Counted from the first letter of the stretch, positions 1 through 7,695 are shown. The stretch: DNA of 64,000 nt from Pseudobutyrivibrio sp. (GCA_024697025.1 JAILGH010000022.1:1-64000), one strand, 5' to 3'. Numbers and translations: made by a program. Notes: generated by a model from the sequence alone, not told the origin.

Positions 1-116
1 TCGCTTGGAAGAAGGGCTCTTGCAACAAGCTTCAACTCATCTGACTCTATATCTGTCCTCTTAAGATTTGCATAATCACCATCTATGCTTACAACTGTGT
101 AATACCATGTTTCCAT
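1..116 (-). CDS. hypothetical protein, N-terminal part
   Basis: The ATG on the minus strand at 116 opens a frame that runs off the window edge; only the first 38 residues are visible, beginning METWYYTVVSIDGDYA and containing a charged LKRTDIESDELKLVARALLP stretch. No domain can be assigned from this fragment. It lies 29 bp downstream of the ACT-domain gene on the same strand and is probably cotranscribed with it. The start fits a purine-rich GAGAAAGGAATCGTAAG leader (AAAGGA). Function unknown. Confidence 0.55.
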   Translation of the reverse strand, partial: METWYYTVVSIDGDYANLKRTDIESDELKLVARALLPS

Positions 117-145
117 TCTTACGATTCCTTTCTCCTCTAATACAT

Positions 146-517
146 TTAGGCAATAACATATCCTGCTGCTTCAAGTACTTTAAGCGCCTTATCAAAATTC
201 TCTTCTTTTACCAATATATAATCCGTATTAAAGGTTGAAACAGCAAAAATACCTATCTTATTTTCAGCAAGTATAGCTGTTATCTTTGATAGTATCCCAA
301 TCAACGAAAACTCTAGCACGCCCTGAATGCGAAATCCTCGCCAAGCATCATCGCGGTCTATAACCTTCCCTGGTACATCCTCTGTCTTACACACTAAAGA
401 AAGTTCCTCATCTGTTTTTCCTACGAAAAAGAATTCTTTTTCAAGGTCAATATCAGATATATGGGATAATTTACAAATTGAAAATTGATAAGGTAATTTC
501 TTTAATTCAAGTTCCAT
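146..517 (-). CDS. ACT domain-containing protein
   Basis: A 123-residue protein with two ACT-like halves of the CASTOR/ACT_7 kind. The C-terminal half contains FSLIGILSKITAILAENKIGI, the typical glycine-turn and first helix of ACT domains that bind amino acids, and ends in FDKALKVLEAAGYVIA. The family usually regulates or senses amino acids; no catalytic domain is attached. I chose the ATG at 517 because AAGGA lies 8 bases upstream; an ATG at 541 would add eight residues but has no good ribosome binding site. It is followed by the partial gene at the left edge. Confidence 0.8.
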   Translation of the reverse strand: MELELKKLPYQFSICKLSHISDIDLEKEFFFVGKTDEELSLVCKTEDVPGKVIDRDDAWRGFRIQGVLEFSLIGILSKITAILAENKIGIFAVSTFNTDYILVKEENFDKALKVLEAAGYVIA

Positions 518-579
518 TTTTATTTCCTTCTTCAAACACACTCATCCTTGAAACGCAATGCTAACTTTTCAAATATCAA

Positions 580-813
580 TTACAAATTCTCCTGCAATTC
601 AAATCTATATTTTTGCTTCACATCTGGATATTTTACATGGTCTACTTCAGATAAAAACATTTCCTTAGGGCGAACCCAAAGTGAACCATCATCATACAAT
701 CTTCTGTAGACCACCATTTCCTCTTGCGTTTCTGAGTCAAAAGCTACATCCTCCACAAGATAATATTTCCCTTTAAAATGCTTATATACTCTGTGTAACT
801 CTAATTCTCTCAT
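580..813 (-). CDS. DUF1653 family protein
   Basis: A 77-residue protein matching the small DUF1653 family: ELHRVYKHFKGKYYLVEDVA, then the conserved TQEEMVVYRRLYDDGSLWVRP core with the Y-R-x-L-Y and W-x-R-P positions. The family is widespread and often found near regulatory or phosphatase genes; its function is not established. AGGAGG lies 4-5 bases before the ATG. A copy of the short dispersed repeat ends just upstream of the ribosome binding site, so the repeat sits between this gene and the isochorismatase-like gene. Confidence 0.85.
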   Translation of the reverse strand: MRELELHRVYKHFKGKYYLVEDVAFDSETQEEMVVYRRLYDDGSLWVRPKEMFLSEVDHVKYPDVKQKYRFELQENL

Positions 814-827
814 AATACCTCCTCATC

Positions 828-861
828 GATGGTCCTAGGGGACGGGGTTAGTGGTCCATTT
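828..861 (-). repeat. short dispersed repeat, copy 1
   Basis: On the minus strand this reads AAATGGACCACTAACCCC followed by GTCCCCTAGGACCATCGA. The core TGGACC-ACTAACCCCGTCCCCTA-GG(T/A)CCA recurs at 2266, 3853, 6614, 6651 and 13729, with a remnant at 2929. Ends are partly complementary, as in REP-type hairpins. This copy encodes the last residues (KWTTNPVP) and the TAG stop of the isochorismatase-like gene. Confidence 0.8.
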
Positions 862-1377
862 CATCATTGAAATAGCTTCATCTACAGATACGACTTGTGC
901 AAATCTTTTGGGCCACATCATTTCATTATAATATTTATACGTTGTCTCCCCATCCATGTAATCATTATCAAAAGTTGAATTTGTTTCCTTAGGAATAATT
1001 ACTTTGAAACCTCTTTCAAATGCAGATTTTACTGTTGCATCAATACAAAAATTCGTTTGCAATCCAACTATCATCAGGCTTTTATCTTCTAGTTCCTGCA
1101 AATAATTCACCAAATCCTTATTCCCAAAACAGCTGTTAATATTCTTGATAAAAATCTTGTCGGACACGTATGGAGCCACCTGATCGGCTATCTCAAAATC
1201 CACATCGCCTATAGAAAAACCTGTCCCAGAGCCATCATCGTGCTGAACATATATTATTTCAACATTATTTTCTCTTGCAGCATCAATAATTCGCCTGGTT
1301 TCTCTCAAGAAAACATCAAAATTATATAATCTACCATCTGTAATTCCTTTTTGAATGTCAATTACTAATAAGACCAT
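835..1377 (-). CDS. isochorismatase-family cysteine hydrolase
   Basis: A 180-residue cytoplasmic hydrolase of the isochorismatase/nicotinamidase superfamily. The catalytic triad is visible: Asp7 in VLLVIDIQKG, Lys78 in IFIKNINSCF and the nucleophile Cys111 in VGLQTNFCIDAT, preceded by the residues that form the cis-peptide turn. Substrate cannot be told from sequence; the family hydrolyses amides, nicotinamide or isochorismate. GGAG precedes the ATG by 6 bases. The final eight residues and the stop codon come from a dispersed repeat, so the native C-terminus has been replaced or extended. It belongs to the leftward run of small genes. Confidence 0.88.
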   Translation of the reverse strand: MVLLVIDIQKGITDGRLYNFDVFLRETRRIIDAARENNVEIIYVQHDDGSGTGFSIGDVDFEIADQVAPYVSDKIFIKNINSCFGNKDLVNYLQELEDKSLMIVGLQTNFCIDATVKSAFERGFKVIIPKETNSTFDNDYMDGETTYKYYNEMMWPKRFAQVVSVDEAISMMKWTTNPVP

Positions 1378-1416
1378 TTTTTACTCCATAAATCGCTTGC
1401 TAATAATATGCAGGCT

Positions 1417-2247
1417 CTACAAGCTCCAATTTACAGTATTTTCAATAAAATCATCTATCAACTGATTGATTTCTTCCGGTTTATCTGTATTTGAATTATG
1501 TCCTGCTCCTTCAATCCAGTGCAGTGGAATTCCGGTCTGCTTGTGCCAAGCCTTATTGTACCTAATACAAGAACCGGCATGGTCCTTCGTTCCGCAAATT
1601 AACATAGCAGGACATTTTATCTCGTATGGAAGATTCTCCTCAATTGCCTCCGCAAGAATTCGAAAACCTCCTCCGGCAAGTGCTGCATATCTCTTTTGAT
1701 CATTGTCATATGTCATCATGAAATCTAGCATAAGCGATCTTCCATATTCCGATGTGGCCACGCCTTTTGAACCTTGCTTTAATAGCATTTTCCAAGGATA
1801 ATGACGATATACAGGCTCCATTCTTTTTAATAACCATATCTCTATGCCCGTCATAAACTTTCTTTGTAATGGCGCAGAATCCACAGATACAAAGCCTTTC
1901 AACTTTTCCGGAAAAAGCTGTGCATACATTTGCCCAACATATCCCCCCATGGACTGTCCGATAATTATTGGCATATCAAATCCATTTTCTTTCAAAATCC
2001 CATTTAACCATTTTGCTTTATCCATAAGCGAAAAAGATAAATCAAATGGCCATGAAGAGGCATGCCCCGGCGCATCCCATACAAAAATGGGAAACTTACC
2101 TTCAAAAAATGCAATCTGCTTTTCAAAAAGTCTGTGATCAGCAGTAAGTCCAGGCAAAAACACAAGCTGACACTTTTTGTTTTCGGCATCCTTGTTTATC
2201 CAATAATGAATTTTCCCAAGATGTGTTTCATATACTTTTTCAGTCAT
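1417..2247 (-). CDS. alpha/beta hydrolase
   Basis: A 276-residue alpha/beta-fold hydrolase. The oxyanion segment is LVFLPGLTADHRLF, the nucleophile elbow GQSMGG places Ser at about residue 99, and the acid and base fit Asp222 (CGTKDHAG) and His250 (EGAGHNSNT). No signal peptide, so cytoplasmic. It may act as an esterase or similar hydrolase; the substrate is unknown. I chose the ATG at 2247, preceded by AAAAGGGGAAGAA; the longer frame would need a TTG at 2268 that falls next to the dispersed repeat and lacks a ribosome binding site. Cotranscription with the isochorismatase-like gene is likely. Confidence 0.88.
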   Translation of the reverse strand: MTEKVYETHLGKIHYWINKDAENKKCQLVFLPGLTADHRLFEKQIAFFEGKFPIFVWDAPGHASSWPFDLSFSLMDKAKWLNGILKENGFDMPIIIGQSMGGYVGQMYAQLFPEKLKGFVSVDSAPLQRKFMTGIEIWLLKRMEPVYRHYPWKMLLKQGSKGVATSEYGRSLMLDFMMTYDNDQKRYAALAGGGFRILAEAIEENLPYEIKCPAMLICGTKDHAGSCIRYNKAWHKQTGIPLHWIEGAGHNSNTDKPEEINQLIDDFIENTVNWSL

Positions 2248-2265
2248 ATTTCTTCCCCTTTTTAC

Positions 2266-2299
2266 CAAAATGGACCACTAACCCCGTCCCCTAGGTTCA
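2266..2299 (+). repeat. short dispersed repeat, copy 2
   Basis: Plus-strand sequence AAAATGGACCACTAACCCC then GTCCCCTAGGTTCAA. It is in the opposite orientation to copy 1. Read on the minus strand it encodes the terminal EPRGRG and the TAG stop of the YjbR-MGMT gene, so both orientations of the repeat have been adopted as gene ends. Confidence 0.8.
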
Positions 2300-2916
2300 A
2301 TTGCGTACTTTGTCAGGTCAACTCTACCATTAATGACTTCTATTCCATCGGCTTCTAGCAACTCTTTTTGAGCCCAAGCTCCGCCAAAAACGTACTCTCC
2401 GGCCAGTTCGCCCTTGGAATTTACCACCCTATAGCAGGGGATGTTCTCAAAATCCGGATTTTTGTGCAAAGCATTTCCAACTGCTCTGCACATTTTAGGG
2501 TTTCCTGCCATGGCTGCTACTTGAGCGTAAGTTGCCACCTTGCCCTTAGGGATTTTTTTCACAGCTTCGTATATGCGTTTTGTAGGACTATCTGTAACTA
2601 AATCATAGCTTTCAGCAATCATCCTTTTAATATCTTCTTCAGGGATGGAGCCATCCAGTATTACTGTATTCCAATGCTCTTTGTTTTGGTGATAACCTGG
2701 TATAACAGATTTGTAGGTGCGTCTCCAAAAATCTCTCCATTCTGGATCGCATTTTAAATTAAGACAAATGTGGCCATCCATTTCATATGTCCACAAAAAA
2801 GCCTTCTTGCTTGGTTTTACCCTAACAAGCTGCCAATTATCATCATGAAAAGGCGCATCCTGATACGTATATGCGAAAGTCAAACCATAAGCCAGAACTT
2901 CTTCGCGTGTTCTCAT
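2278..2916 (-). CDS. YjbR/MmcQ - MGMT fusion protein
   Basis: A 212-residue two-domain protein. Residues 1 to about 107 resemble the MmcQ/YjbR DNA-binding fold (KAFLWTYEMDGHICLNLKCDP, then SVIPGYHQNKEHWNTVILDG). Residues about 112-205 are an O6-methylguanine-DNA methyltransferase domain: KIPKGKVATYAQVA, the CRAVGNALHKNP helix and the active-site region IPCYRVVNSKGELAGEY. The acceptor Cys161 is present, but the usual PCHR is PCYR, so alkyl transfer is plausible rather than certain. It probably acts in alkylation repair. GGAGGAG precedes the ATG closely. The last residues come from the dispersed repeat. Confidence 0.88.
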   Translation of the reverse strand: MRTREEVLAYGLTFAYTYQDAPFHDDNWQLVRVKPSKKAFLWTYEMDGHICLNLKCDPEWRDFWRRTYKSVIPGYHQNKEHWNTVILDGSIPEEDIKRMIAESYDLVTDSPTKRIYEAVKKIPKGKVATYAQVAAMAGNPKMCRAVGNALHKNPDFENIPCYRVVNSKGELAGEYVFGGAWAQKELLEADGIEVINGRVDLTKYAIEPRGRG

Positions 2917-2928
2917 ATATCTCCTCCT

Positions 2929-2945
2929 CGATGGTCCTAGGTCCG
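2929..2945 (-). repeat. short dispersed repeat, remnant
   Basis: The minus strand reads CGGACCTAGGACCATCGA, matching only the distal end of copy 1 (CCTAGGACCATCGA). It lies directly after the stop codon of the SDR gene and just before the ribosome binding site of the YjbR-MGMT gene. Probably an internally deleted copy. Confidence 0.5.
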
Positions 2946-3737
2946 CTACAAACCTCCGATTTTTGTCTTAAGGATTTTTTTCCTTAAGCTGTTATCAAAA
3001 TAATATATTTTTTCCTTTTCCTCGTTTGGAACAATACAGCTATCATCCCATCCATATTTTCTGCAGAGAGCCTTATTGAAATCATAATGGGATACTGGTT
3101 TCTCCTCCGAGATATTTAGTATTCCAACATAATTATTTGAAGCAAGCTCTATTATTGCATCTGCCAATTCATTAACATCTACGATGCTAAACACAATATT
3201 ATTTGCCCTAATGTATTCCTCTCCAGAATCCACATGACTCTTTAATGCAAGACTCCTATTGTCCATTTTTCCATAAGGGTCAACGCCGTATATACTGCCA
3301 GGACGTACAATACAATAATTTGATAGCTTCTTAATTACACTTTCAGACTTAATCTTGCCATTGAAATAATGATAATTGTAGCTATCCTCGCCCCTAAAAA
3401 ATGGCTTTATGTCTTCCGACATATTTTTCTCATAGGCTACAGAAGTAGAGACAAATATGAATCTGGTATTACCTATCGCATTACATAAAACGGGCATCAC
3501 CTTATCTGCAATCTCTTCCTCCCGTTCATGGTTCATGACAGCCCAGATAATAACATCAGGTTTGTATTCATCCACCAAAGTAATCAATCTGTTAATATCA
3601 AAAACATCTTGTTTAATGAAATCGCTATCTCTTTTATTACTTGTATAAGTCCCCAAAACATCATGTCCGCTTTTCTTAAGCTTGTAATAGATTGTTCCTC
3701 CAAGAAATCCACTAGCCCCAATAATTAATGTCCGCAT
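2946..3737 (-). CDS. NAD(P)-dependent SDR / sugar epimerase-like
   Basis: A 263-residue extended short-chain dehydrogenase/reductase. The dinucleotide-binding motif GASGFLGG lies at residues 7-14, the segment FIFVSTSVAYE supplies the conserved Ser/Thr strand, and YHYFNGK gives the catalytic Tyr-x3-Lys. The shape RPGSIYG and the overall length resemble RmlD-type dTDP-4-dehydrorhamnose reductases and nucleotide-sugar epimerases, but no sugar-nucleotide cluster surrounds it, so the substrate is open. GGAGAG stands just before the ATG. It is the first gene of the leftward group. Confidence 0.85.
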   Translation of the reverse strand: MRTLIIGASGFLGGTIYYKLKKSGHDVLGTYTSNKRDSDFIKQDVFDINRLITLVDEYKPDVIIWAVMNHEREEEIADKVMPVLCNAIGNTRFIFVSTSVAYEKNMSEDIKPFFRGEDSYNYHYFNGKIKSESVIKKLSNYCIVRPGSIYGVDPYGKMDNRSLALKSHVDSGEEYIRANNIVFSIVDVNELADAIIELASNNYVGILNISEEKPVSHYDFNKALCRKYGWDDSCIVPNEEKEKIYYFDNSLRKKILKTKIGGL

Positions 3738-3852
3738 TTTCTCTCCAAAAATTTTATTCTAGAACAGTTTCGCTACAATATAAAAAAACAAAACAACTTC
3801 TGTTATTTTATCATATTATCGTTCTAATATGGTACTAGTGGTTGAGATTAAT
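3738..3852. other. divergent intergenic region
   Basis: AT-rich spacer between the leftward SDR gene and the rightward lipoprotein gene. It must hold the promoter of the leftward group; a GATAAAAT box on the minus strand is a possible -10 element, but no convincing -35 was found. The repeat copy at 3853 closes it on the right. Confidence 0.35.
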
Positions 3853-3880
3853 GGACCACTAACTCCGTCCCTTGGGTCCA
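3853..3880 (+). repeat. short dispersed repeat, copy 3
   Basis: Plus strand AATGGACCACTAACTCCG then TCCCTTGGGTCCA. It differs from copies 1 and 2 by C-to-T changes in the loop, while its ends TGGACC and GGTCCA are exactly complementary, consistent with a hairpin. It abuts the -35 box of the downstream promoter. Confidence 0.7.
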
Positions 3881-3882
3881 CT

Positions 3883-3911
3883 TTGACAAACAAAGTCAAA
3901 AATAGTAAATT
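3883..3911 (+). promoter_or_regulatory. sigma-A promoter of first lipoprotein gene
   Basis: TTGACA (3883-3888), a 17-base spacer and TAAATT (3906-3911). The same arrangement, including the bases around the -10 (AATAGTAAATTACCTTTTATAA), is conserved before the paralogous lipoprotein at 5718, which supports it as a real, shared control region. Confidence 0.75.
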
Positions 3912-3923
3912 ACCTTTTATAAT

Positions 3924-3958
3924 TTCTTGTGGACAACTTAAGATAACGGCCACAAGAA
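3924..3958 (+). promoter_or_regulatory. 5' leader hairpin, possible attenuator
   Basis: TTCTTGTGG (3924-3932) and CCACAAGAA (3950-3958) form a perfect 9-bp stem with a 17-base loop, followed by GTTTTTAATTT. It lies between the promoter and the ribosome binding site of the first lipoprotein gene and is absent from the otherwise similar leader of its paralogue. It could terminate transcription early; this is an inference from shape only. Confidence 0.5.
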
Positions 3959-3982
3959 GTTTTTAATTTGCGGAGGTATTTT

Positions 3983-4885
3983 ATGAAAAAGAATCTTTTT
4001 ACTATAATAATACTTAGCTGCATACTTATTGGTTGCGGCACTACACAAGAGAACGAAAAAATAGAGTTAGGTAGATCCTGGTCCGATATACAGCAGGAGG
4101 CATCGGAAGAATCTGAAGAAGGAGCTGGTTTAGATGAATTCAATGCACAAGATATTTTAAAGAAGGAATATGACGGTTTTGTAATCGCAGAATACACACC
4201 TGCAAAATATGAAAGTACCAAAGATGGAAAGCCTGATTATAGCGGTATATATGTAGATGAAGATGGCCCTGGTAGTTGTGATCTTATTAAACAACCCGAC
4301 GGAACATATTCTTTTTATATCGGCATGCACCGAGCCTTTGCTTTTAGTGGTACGGCAAAATATGTTTCAGAAGATATACTTTCCTTTACAGATGAATATA
4401 ATCACTGGAATGGAACTATAGAAGTCAAACCTCATTCGGCCACTGTTACTGCTAAAAACTCAGAGACCGAAGAATATATAGATCGCCAAGTCTATGATTC
4501 CTATATGTGGGATTATCCAGATTTATCGAATTATGTTGGCGAGTACAAGTATACCGATGAAGAAGGTAAAGAAACAATAATAACTGTAGGCTACGAAGAA
4601 TATAGAGAACCAATAATAACTGTCAATCAAGATAATGATACTTTTGAATTTCATCACTATGATGAAAATTCCCTCATACTAGTAGGTGAATTTAGTTATG
4701 ATGAGAACACATATGATAACCATGAAACCCTTGTAGCACTCTTCGAGCCACACGACGATGGACCATCTGATGACTATGCACAATTTGTAAAAAACACCTC
4801 AGGTCCAAAATACTTAATGATTGATAACAGTGGCAAACAAAGCAAACTATACTACAAAACTATGGTACCAAATGTACTTCATTAA
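3983..4885 (+). CDS. hypothetical lipoprotein
   Basis: A 300-residue exported lipoprotein of unknown function. The signal peptide MKKNLFTIIILSCILIGC ends in a lipobox LIGC with Cys18, so it should be anchored on the outer face of the membrane. An acidic linker follows, then a beta-rich body containing two related segments (PDYSGIYVDEDG and PDLSNYVGEYKYTDEEG), each followed by strand-like repeats, and the C-terminus IDNSGKQSKLYYKTM. I chose ATG 3983 because GGAGG stands 7 bases upstream. The gene at 5718 is a clear paralogue with the same promoter and the same C-terminus. Confidence 0.8.
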   Translation: MKKNLFTIIILSCILIGCGTTQENEKIELGRSWSDIQQEASEESEEGAGLDEFNAQDILKKEYDGFVIAEYTPAKYESTKDGKPDYSGIYVDEDGPGSCDLIKQPDGTYSFYIGMHRAFAFSGTAKYVSEDILSFTDEYNHWNGTIEVKPHSATVTAKNSETEEYIDRQVYDSYMWDYPDLSNYVGEYKYTDEEGKETIITVGYEEYREPIITVNQDNDTFEFHHYDENSLILVGEFSYDENTYDNHETLVALFEPHDDGPSDDYAQFVKNTSGPKYLMIDNSGKQSKLYYKTMVPNVLH

Positions 4886-4906
4886 AGCCAATATTCTTAA
4901 AAAATA

Positions 4907-4935
4907 TGGTCTGACAATGTATTTTTGCCAGACCA
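4907..4935. terminator. bidirectional-type terminator hairpin
   Basis: TGGTCTGACAA (4907-4917) pairs with TTGCCAGACCA (4925-4935), 11 bp with one A-C mismatch on the plus strand and a G-U pair on the minus strand. The T-run is better on the minus strand (ATATTTTTTAAG), which would serve the degraded minus-strand gene; it can also end the plus-strand lipoprotein transcript. Confidence 0.65.
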
Positions 4936-5021
4936 CATTTCTTATCTGATTCGTATATCCGTAAGTGCCACCTTAGTGCTTTGTCATTAAGGTTTGCCTA
5001 ATATTAGTACTTCGTTCCCTG

Positions 5022-5486
5022 CTACTTTTTAAGCCCTCCCGCAGCTTGCCCAGTAGCTTGCCCTGGATCTTTCACTTTATCCCTTTCAGTATTAAATTCT
5101 TCTTGGCCATAATTCAAGGTACTTTAGTATCGTCAATTGTTTTAACTAATTCTTCTTGTACTTGATTCTTATTGATTTTTTTCAATAACTCCTCATGAAT
5201 GGGCTTCTTATCATAATTCTCTATTTCGCTTTTGGGAATACGTATCGCATTTTTTAAGAGCAATGTTTGTTTTTCAGCAACTCCATCTTTAGCATTCTTA
5301 TTATTAACTTCAACGTTTAATTATCTTACACCCTTTTTTGTTCTGATTCTGCGTGGTAAAAGGGATATAGTAATCATCTTTAAAAGGTCCTACATAAGGC
5401 CTACCATGATTTTCAACATTTTTCTCAAATGATCCTTGCAAATAGTTATTATAAATTTTAGTTGGAATGTATATATCAATTTTCAT
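5022..5486 (-). pseudogene. frameshifted gene, possibly ToxN/AbiQ-like
   Basis: Three reading frames join into one protein on the minus strand: MKIDIYIPTKIYNNYLQGSF to a stop near 5319; then NVEVNNKNAKDGVAEKQ to TIDDTKVP; then TLNYGQEEFNTERDKVKDPG to GGLKK. Two frameshifts are needed, so the gene is broken. The ATG at 5486 has a good AGAGGTAG site, showing it was once expressed. The pattern RPYVGPFKDDYYIPFTT followed by LLLKNAIRIPKSEIENYD recalls the ToxN/AbiQ endoribonuclease family (RPYVG...Y..PLTS, then NL..MIPVP), but the match is from memory and the C-terminus does not fit. No antitoxin repeat array was seen. Codon use is very AT-rich. Confidence 0.45.
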
Positions 5487-5658
5487 AACTTCTACCTCTT
5501 TAAATTTGGATTCTCATCCTTTATAAATAGTTCAAAAAAAATTTTTATATTTTTTCCATTTAAAGAAGATTTTTCCTATAAAAAATCTCTTCATATAATT
5601 TTCAAACTATAAAATCATCAAGAAATAATTGTCCACGAACTCTACTATAAGCTATTCT

Positions 5659-5687
5659 TTGACAAATTCAGCTATAAATAGTAAATT
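5659..5687 (+). promoter_or_regulatory. sigma-A promoter of second lipoprotein gene
   Basis: TTGACA (5659-5664), a 17-base spacer and TAAATT (5682-5687), then ACCTTTTATAA, identical in layout to the promoter at 3883. The ribosome binding site GCGGAGGTATTTA follows almost directly, without the extra hairpin seen in the other leader. Confidence 0.75.
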
Positions 5688-5717
5688 ACCTTTTATAAAA
5701 TTTTGCGGAGGTATTTA

Positions 5718-6608
5718 ATGAGAAAAAAATATTTCACTTTAATATTGCTTGGCAGTTTGCTAATTGGATGTGGTTCAAATAAAGATACTGATAACAAAAA
5801 AACATCAGAACCAGACAATATAAAAGATACGCTGGAAACAAACTTAACTAACAGCCCTTTAGAAAATGAAAATAGTGTAAATACTAAAGACTTCAATGAC
5901 TATGTAACGGTAGATTATAAGCCCGCCAAAGTTACATCTGTTGATGATGGTCATCCAGATTATAGCGGTTGGTATATTTATGAATATGAGCAATGTGAGC
6001 CTAGCGAATATCTACATTTAAGAAAAGAACCTGACGGAACATATTCATGTAATATTTGGAACGACAGAGAATTTGACTTAGATGGCACAGCCAAATACGT
6101 TAATGATAATGTACTTTCCTTTGAAGGTGAAAGTGAATTTGGTGGAAATGGCACCATAGAAATTAATGAAGAATCGACAACAGTGAAAATCACTGATATA
6201 GAAAACCAAAACCATAATTATAAGCAAACATTTGACGTGGCTATTCCCGAACCTGATTTATCAAATTATTTAGGTGAATACACCTACACAGATGAAGCTG
6301 GAAGCAAGACAGTATTTCGTGTTGAAAATGATTGTTGGCCTACAATAACAATCTTGAAAAATGAAGAAGAAGAAATTTTTGAGCACACTTATTTAAATTC
6401 TGACCGAATATATGTTGACGAATTCACCGACAACAATGGTAATACTCGTGAACTATTAATAGCAAAACACCAACCGCATTACTACCAAAATTACATTCAA
6501 GAGTATGACGTTTTAGACTATGATTGTCCACGTTACCTTATTATCGATAACAGCGGAAAACAAAGCAAAATATACTACAAAACCATGAAGCCTGAAGTCT
6601 TACATTAG
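5718..6608 (+). CDS. hypothetical lipoprotein, paralogue of 3983 gene
   Basis: A 296-residue lipoprotein with signal peptide MRKKYFTLILLGSLLIGC (lipobox LIGC, Cys18), a low-complexity Asn/Thr/Glu linker, and a beta-rich body. It shares with the gene at 3983 the segments YKPAKVTSVDDGHPDYSGWY, PDLSNYLGEYTYTDEAG and the C-terminal IDNSGKQSKIYYKTMKPEVLH, so the two arose by duplication. The start at 5718 is set by GGAGG 7 bases upstream. Function unknown; position outside the membrane is inferred from the lipobox. The pseudogene now lies between the two copies. Confidence 0.8.
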   Translation: MRKKYFTLILLGSLLIGCGSNKDTDNKKTSEPDNIKDTLETNLTNSPLENENSVNTKDFNDYVTVDYKPAKVTSVDDGHPDYSGWYIYEYEQCEPSEYLHLRKEPDGTYSCNIWNDREFDLDGTAKYVNDNVLSFEGESEFGGNGTIEINEESTTVKITDIENQNHNYKQTFDVAIPEPDLSNYLGEYTYTDEAGSKTVFRVENDCWPTITILKNEEEEIFEHTYLNSDRIYVDEFTDNNGNTRELLIAKHQPHYYQNYIQEYDVLDYDCPRYLIIDNSGKQSKIYYKTMKPEVLH

Positions 6609-6613
6609 CGCCA

Positions 6614-6642
6614 AATGGACCATTGCCCCCGTCCCCTAGGTC
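6614..6642 (+). repeat. short dispersed repeat, copy 4
   Basis: AAATGGACCATTGCCCCCG then TCCCCTAGGTCCAAAA, with exactly complementary ends TGGACC and GGTCCA. It is the first of two copies in direct tandem between the convergent lipoprotein and dctP-like genes, where it could also act as a weak hairpin terminator. Confidence 0.75.
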
Positions 6643-6650
6643 CAAAATCG

Positions 6651-6682
6651 CAAAATGGTCCACTAACCCCGTCCCCTAGGAC
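6651..6682 (+). repeat. short dispersed repeat, copy 5
   Basis: AAAATGGTCCACTAACCCC then GTCCCCTAGGACTA, 37 bases after copy 4. The left end is TGGTCC instead of TGGACC and the right end GGACTA instead of GGTCCA, so both ends have changed together and the stem is largely kept. It ends three bases before the stop codon of the minus-strand gene. Confidence 0.75.
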
Positions 6683-6684
6683 TA

Positions 6685-7695
6685 CTAGTAGGCCAAAATC
6701 TTTTCGATGGTATCCATATAGTCGCCACAGTACTTTTCATACAAGCCGCTCATGGCGTCGCGGAACTTCTTCTTTTCCTCGGTGCTGAGGGTGATTACCT
6801 GGGTGCCGTGAGACATTGCTATCTTTCGAGACTCTTCCTCTCGCTCTGTCCAAAGCTTTCTTTCAAAGAAAGCTGATTCCTTGGCACATTCCTGAATAAT
6901 AGCACGGTCGTCATCATCAAGCATCTCCCAGACCACCTTAGAGCATACCTGCATCTCAGGGATGCGGACATGTTCATCCATAGTGTAGTACTTGGCAAGC
7001 TTGTAGTGATTCATCGCCTCGTAGGATGGCCAGTTGTTTTCTGCCCCATCTACAATTCCTTTTTCAAGGGCTCTATAAACATCTGAATAAACTATCTCCA
7101 CTGGCTTGGCGCCCAATGCCGAAATCATATCTGCCATAATGGTAGACTCTTGCACACGGATATTCATACCTGCACAATCCTCTATGCAAGTAATTGGCTT
7201 ATCTACGCTGTAAAAATTACGAGCACCAGCATCATACCAAGAGAGACCAACCAAATCATAGGCTGATACCTTGTCTTTAAATTCGTCGCCAATTTCTCCA
7301 TCTAATACTCGCCACATATGGTCTGAATCATCATACAAATATGGGAGCAAAAGCACGTTCATCTCAGGAATGCGCTCTGCTAACTGCGAAGTAGACACTC
7401 TTGCAAAGGCCACGCCGCCATACTTCATCTGATTGATAACCTCAGCCTCACTGCCAAGCTCTGCCTCGCACTTAACCTGTATTTTAATTCTGCCATCAGT
7501 GCGCTCGTACACCAAGTCAGCAAAGCGCTTATCCCCCTGAGTTGTTGGGTAATCGCTAGTCTGATTGTCTGCATAGTAAAAAACATACTCTGGCGCTTTT
7601 TCAGTTGGCTTTCTAAATCCGATTAGCCATATAGCCACCGCAACCATAGCCGCTAAAAAAATTATTAGAAATGCTATCAACAACTTTCTTTTCAT
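6685..7695 (-). CDS. TRAP-type substrate-binding protein (DctP family)
   Basis: A 336-residue DctP-family extracytoplasmic binding protein held by an N-terminal hydrophobic segment (residues about 5-25, no lipobox Cys, so probably a signal anchor). Family marks are LRVQEST-like MNIRVQESTIMADMISALGAKPVEI, then VYRALEKGIVDGAENNW. The ATG overlaps the stop of the response regulator gene by 4 bases (ATGA). It is the last gene of the cluster and is separated from the dctPQM genes by the two-component system, which suggests that it passes ligand to the sensor kinase rather than to the permease; this is inference. Confidence 0.85.
   Translation of the reverse strand: MKRKLLIAFLIIFLAAMVAVAIWLIGFRKPTEKAPEYVFYYADNQTSDYPTTQGDKRFADLVYERTDGRIKIQVKCEAELGSEAEVINQMKYGGVAFARVSTSQLAERIPEMNVLLLPYLYDDSDHMWRVLDGEIGDEFKDKVSAYDLVGLSWYDAGARNFYSVDKPITCIEDCAGMNIRVQESTIMADMISALGAKPVEIVYSDVYRALEKGIVDGAENNWPSYEAMNHYKLAKYYTMDEHVRIPEMQVCSKVVWEMLDDDDRAIIQECAKESAFFERKLWTEREEESRKIAMSHGTQVITLSTEEKKKFRDAMSGLYEKYCGDYMDTIEKILAY

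Noticed and set aside
5232-5432. 66-codon open frame on the plus strand
   Set aside because: It lies antisense to the frameshifted pseudogene, whose minus-strand reading has a good start site and protein-like composition.
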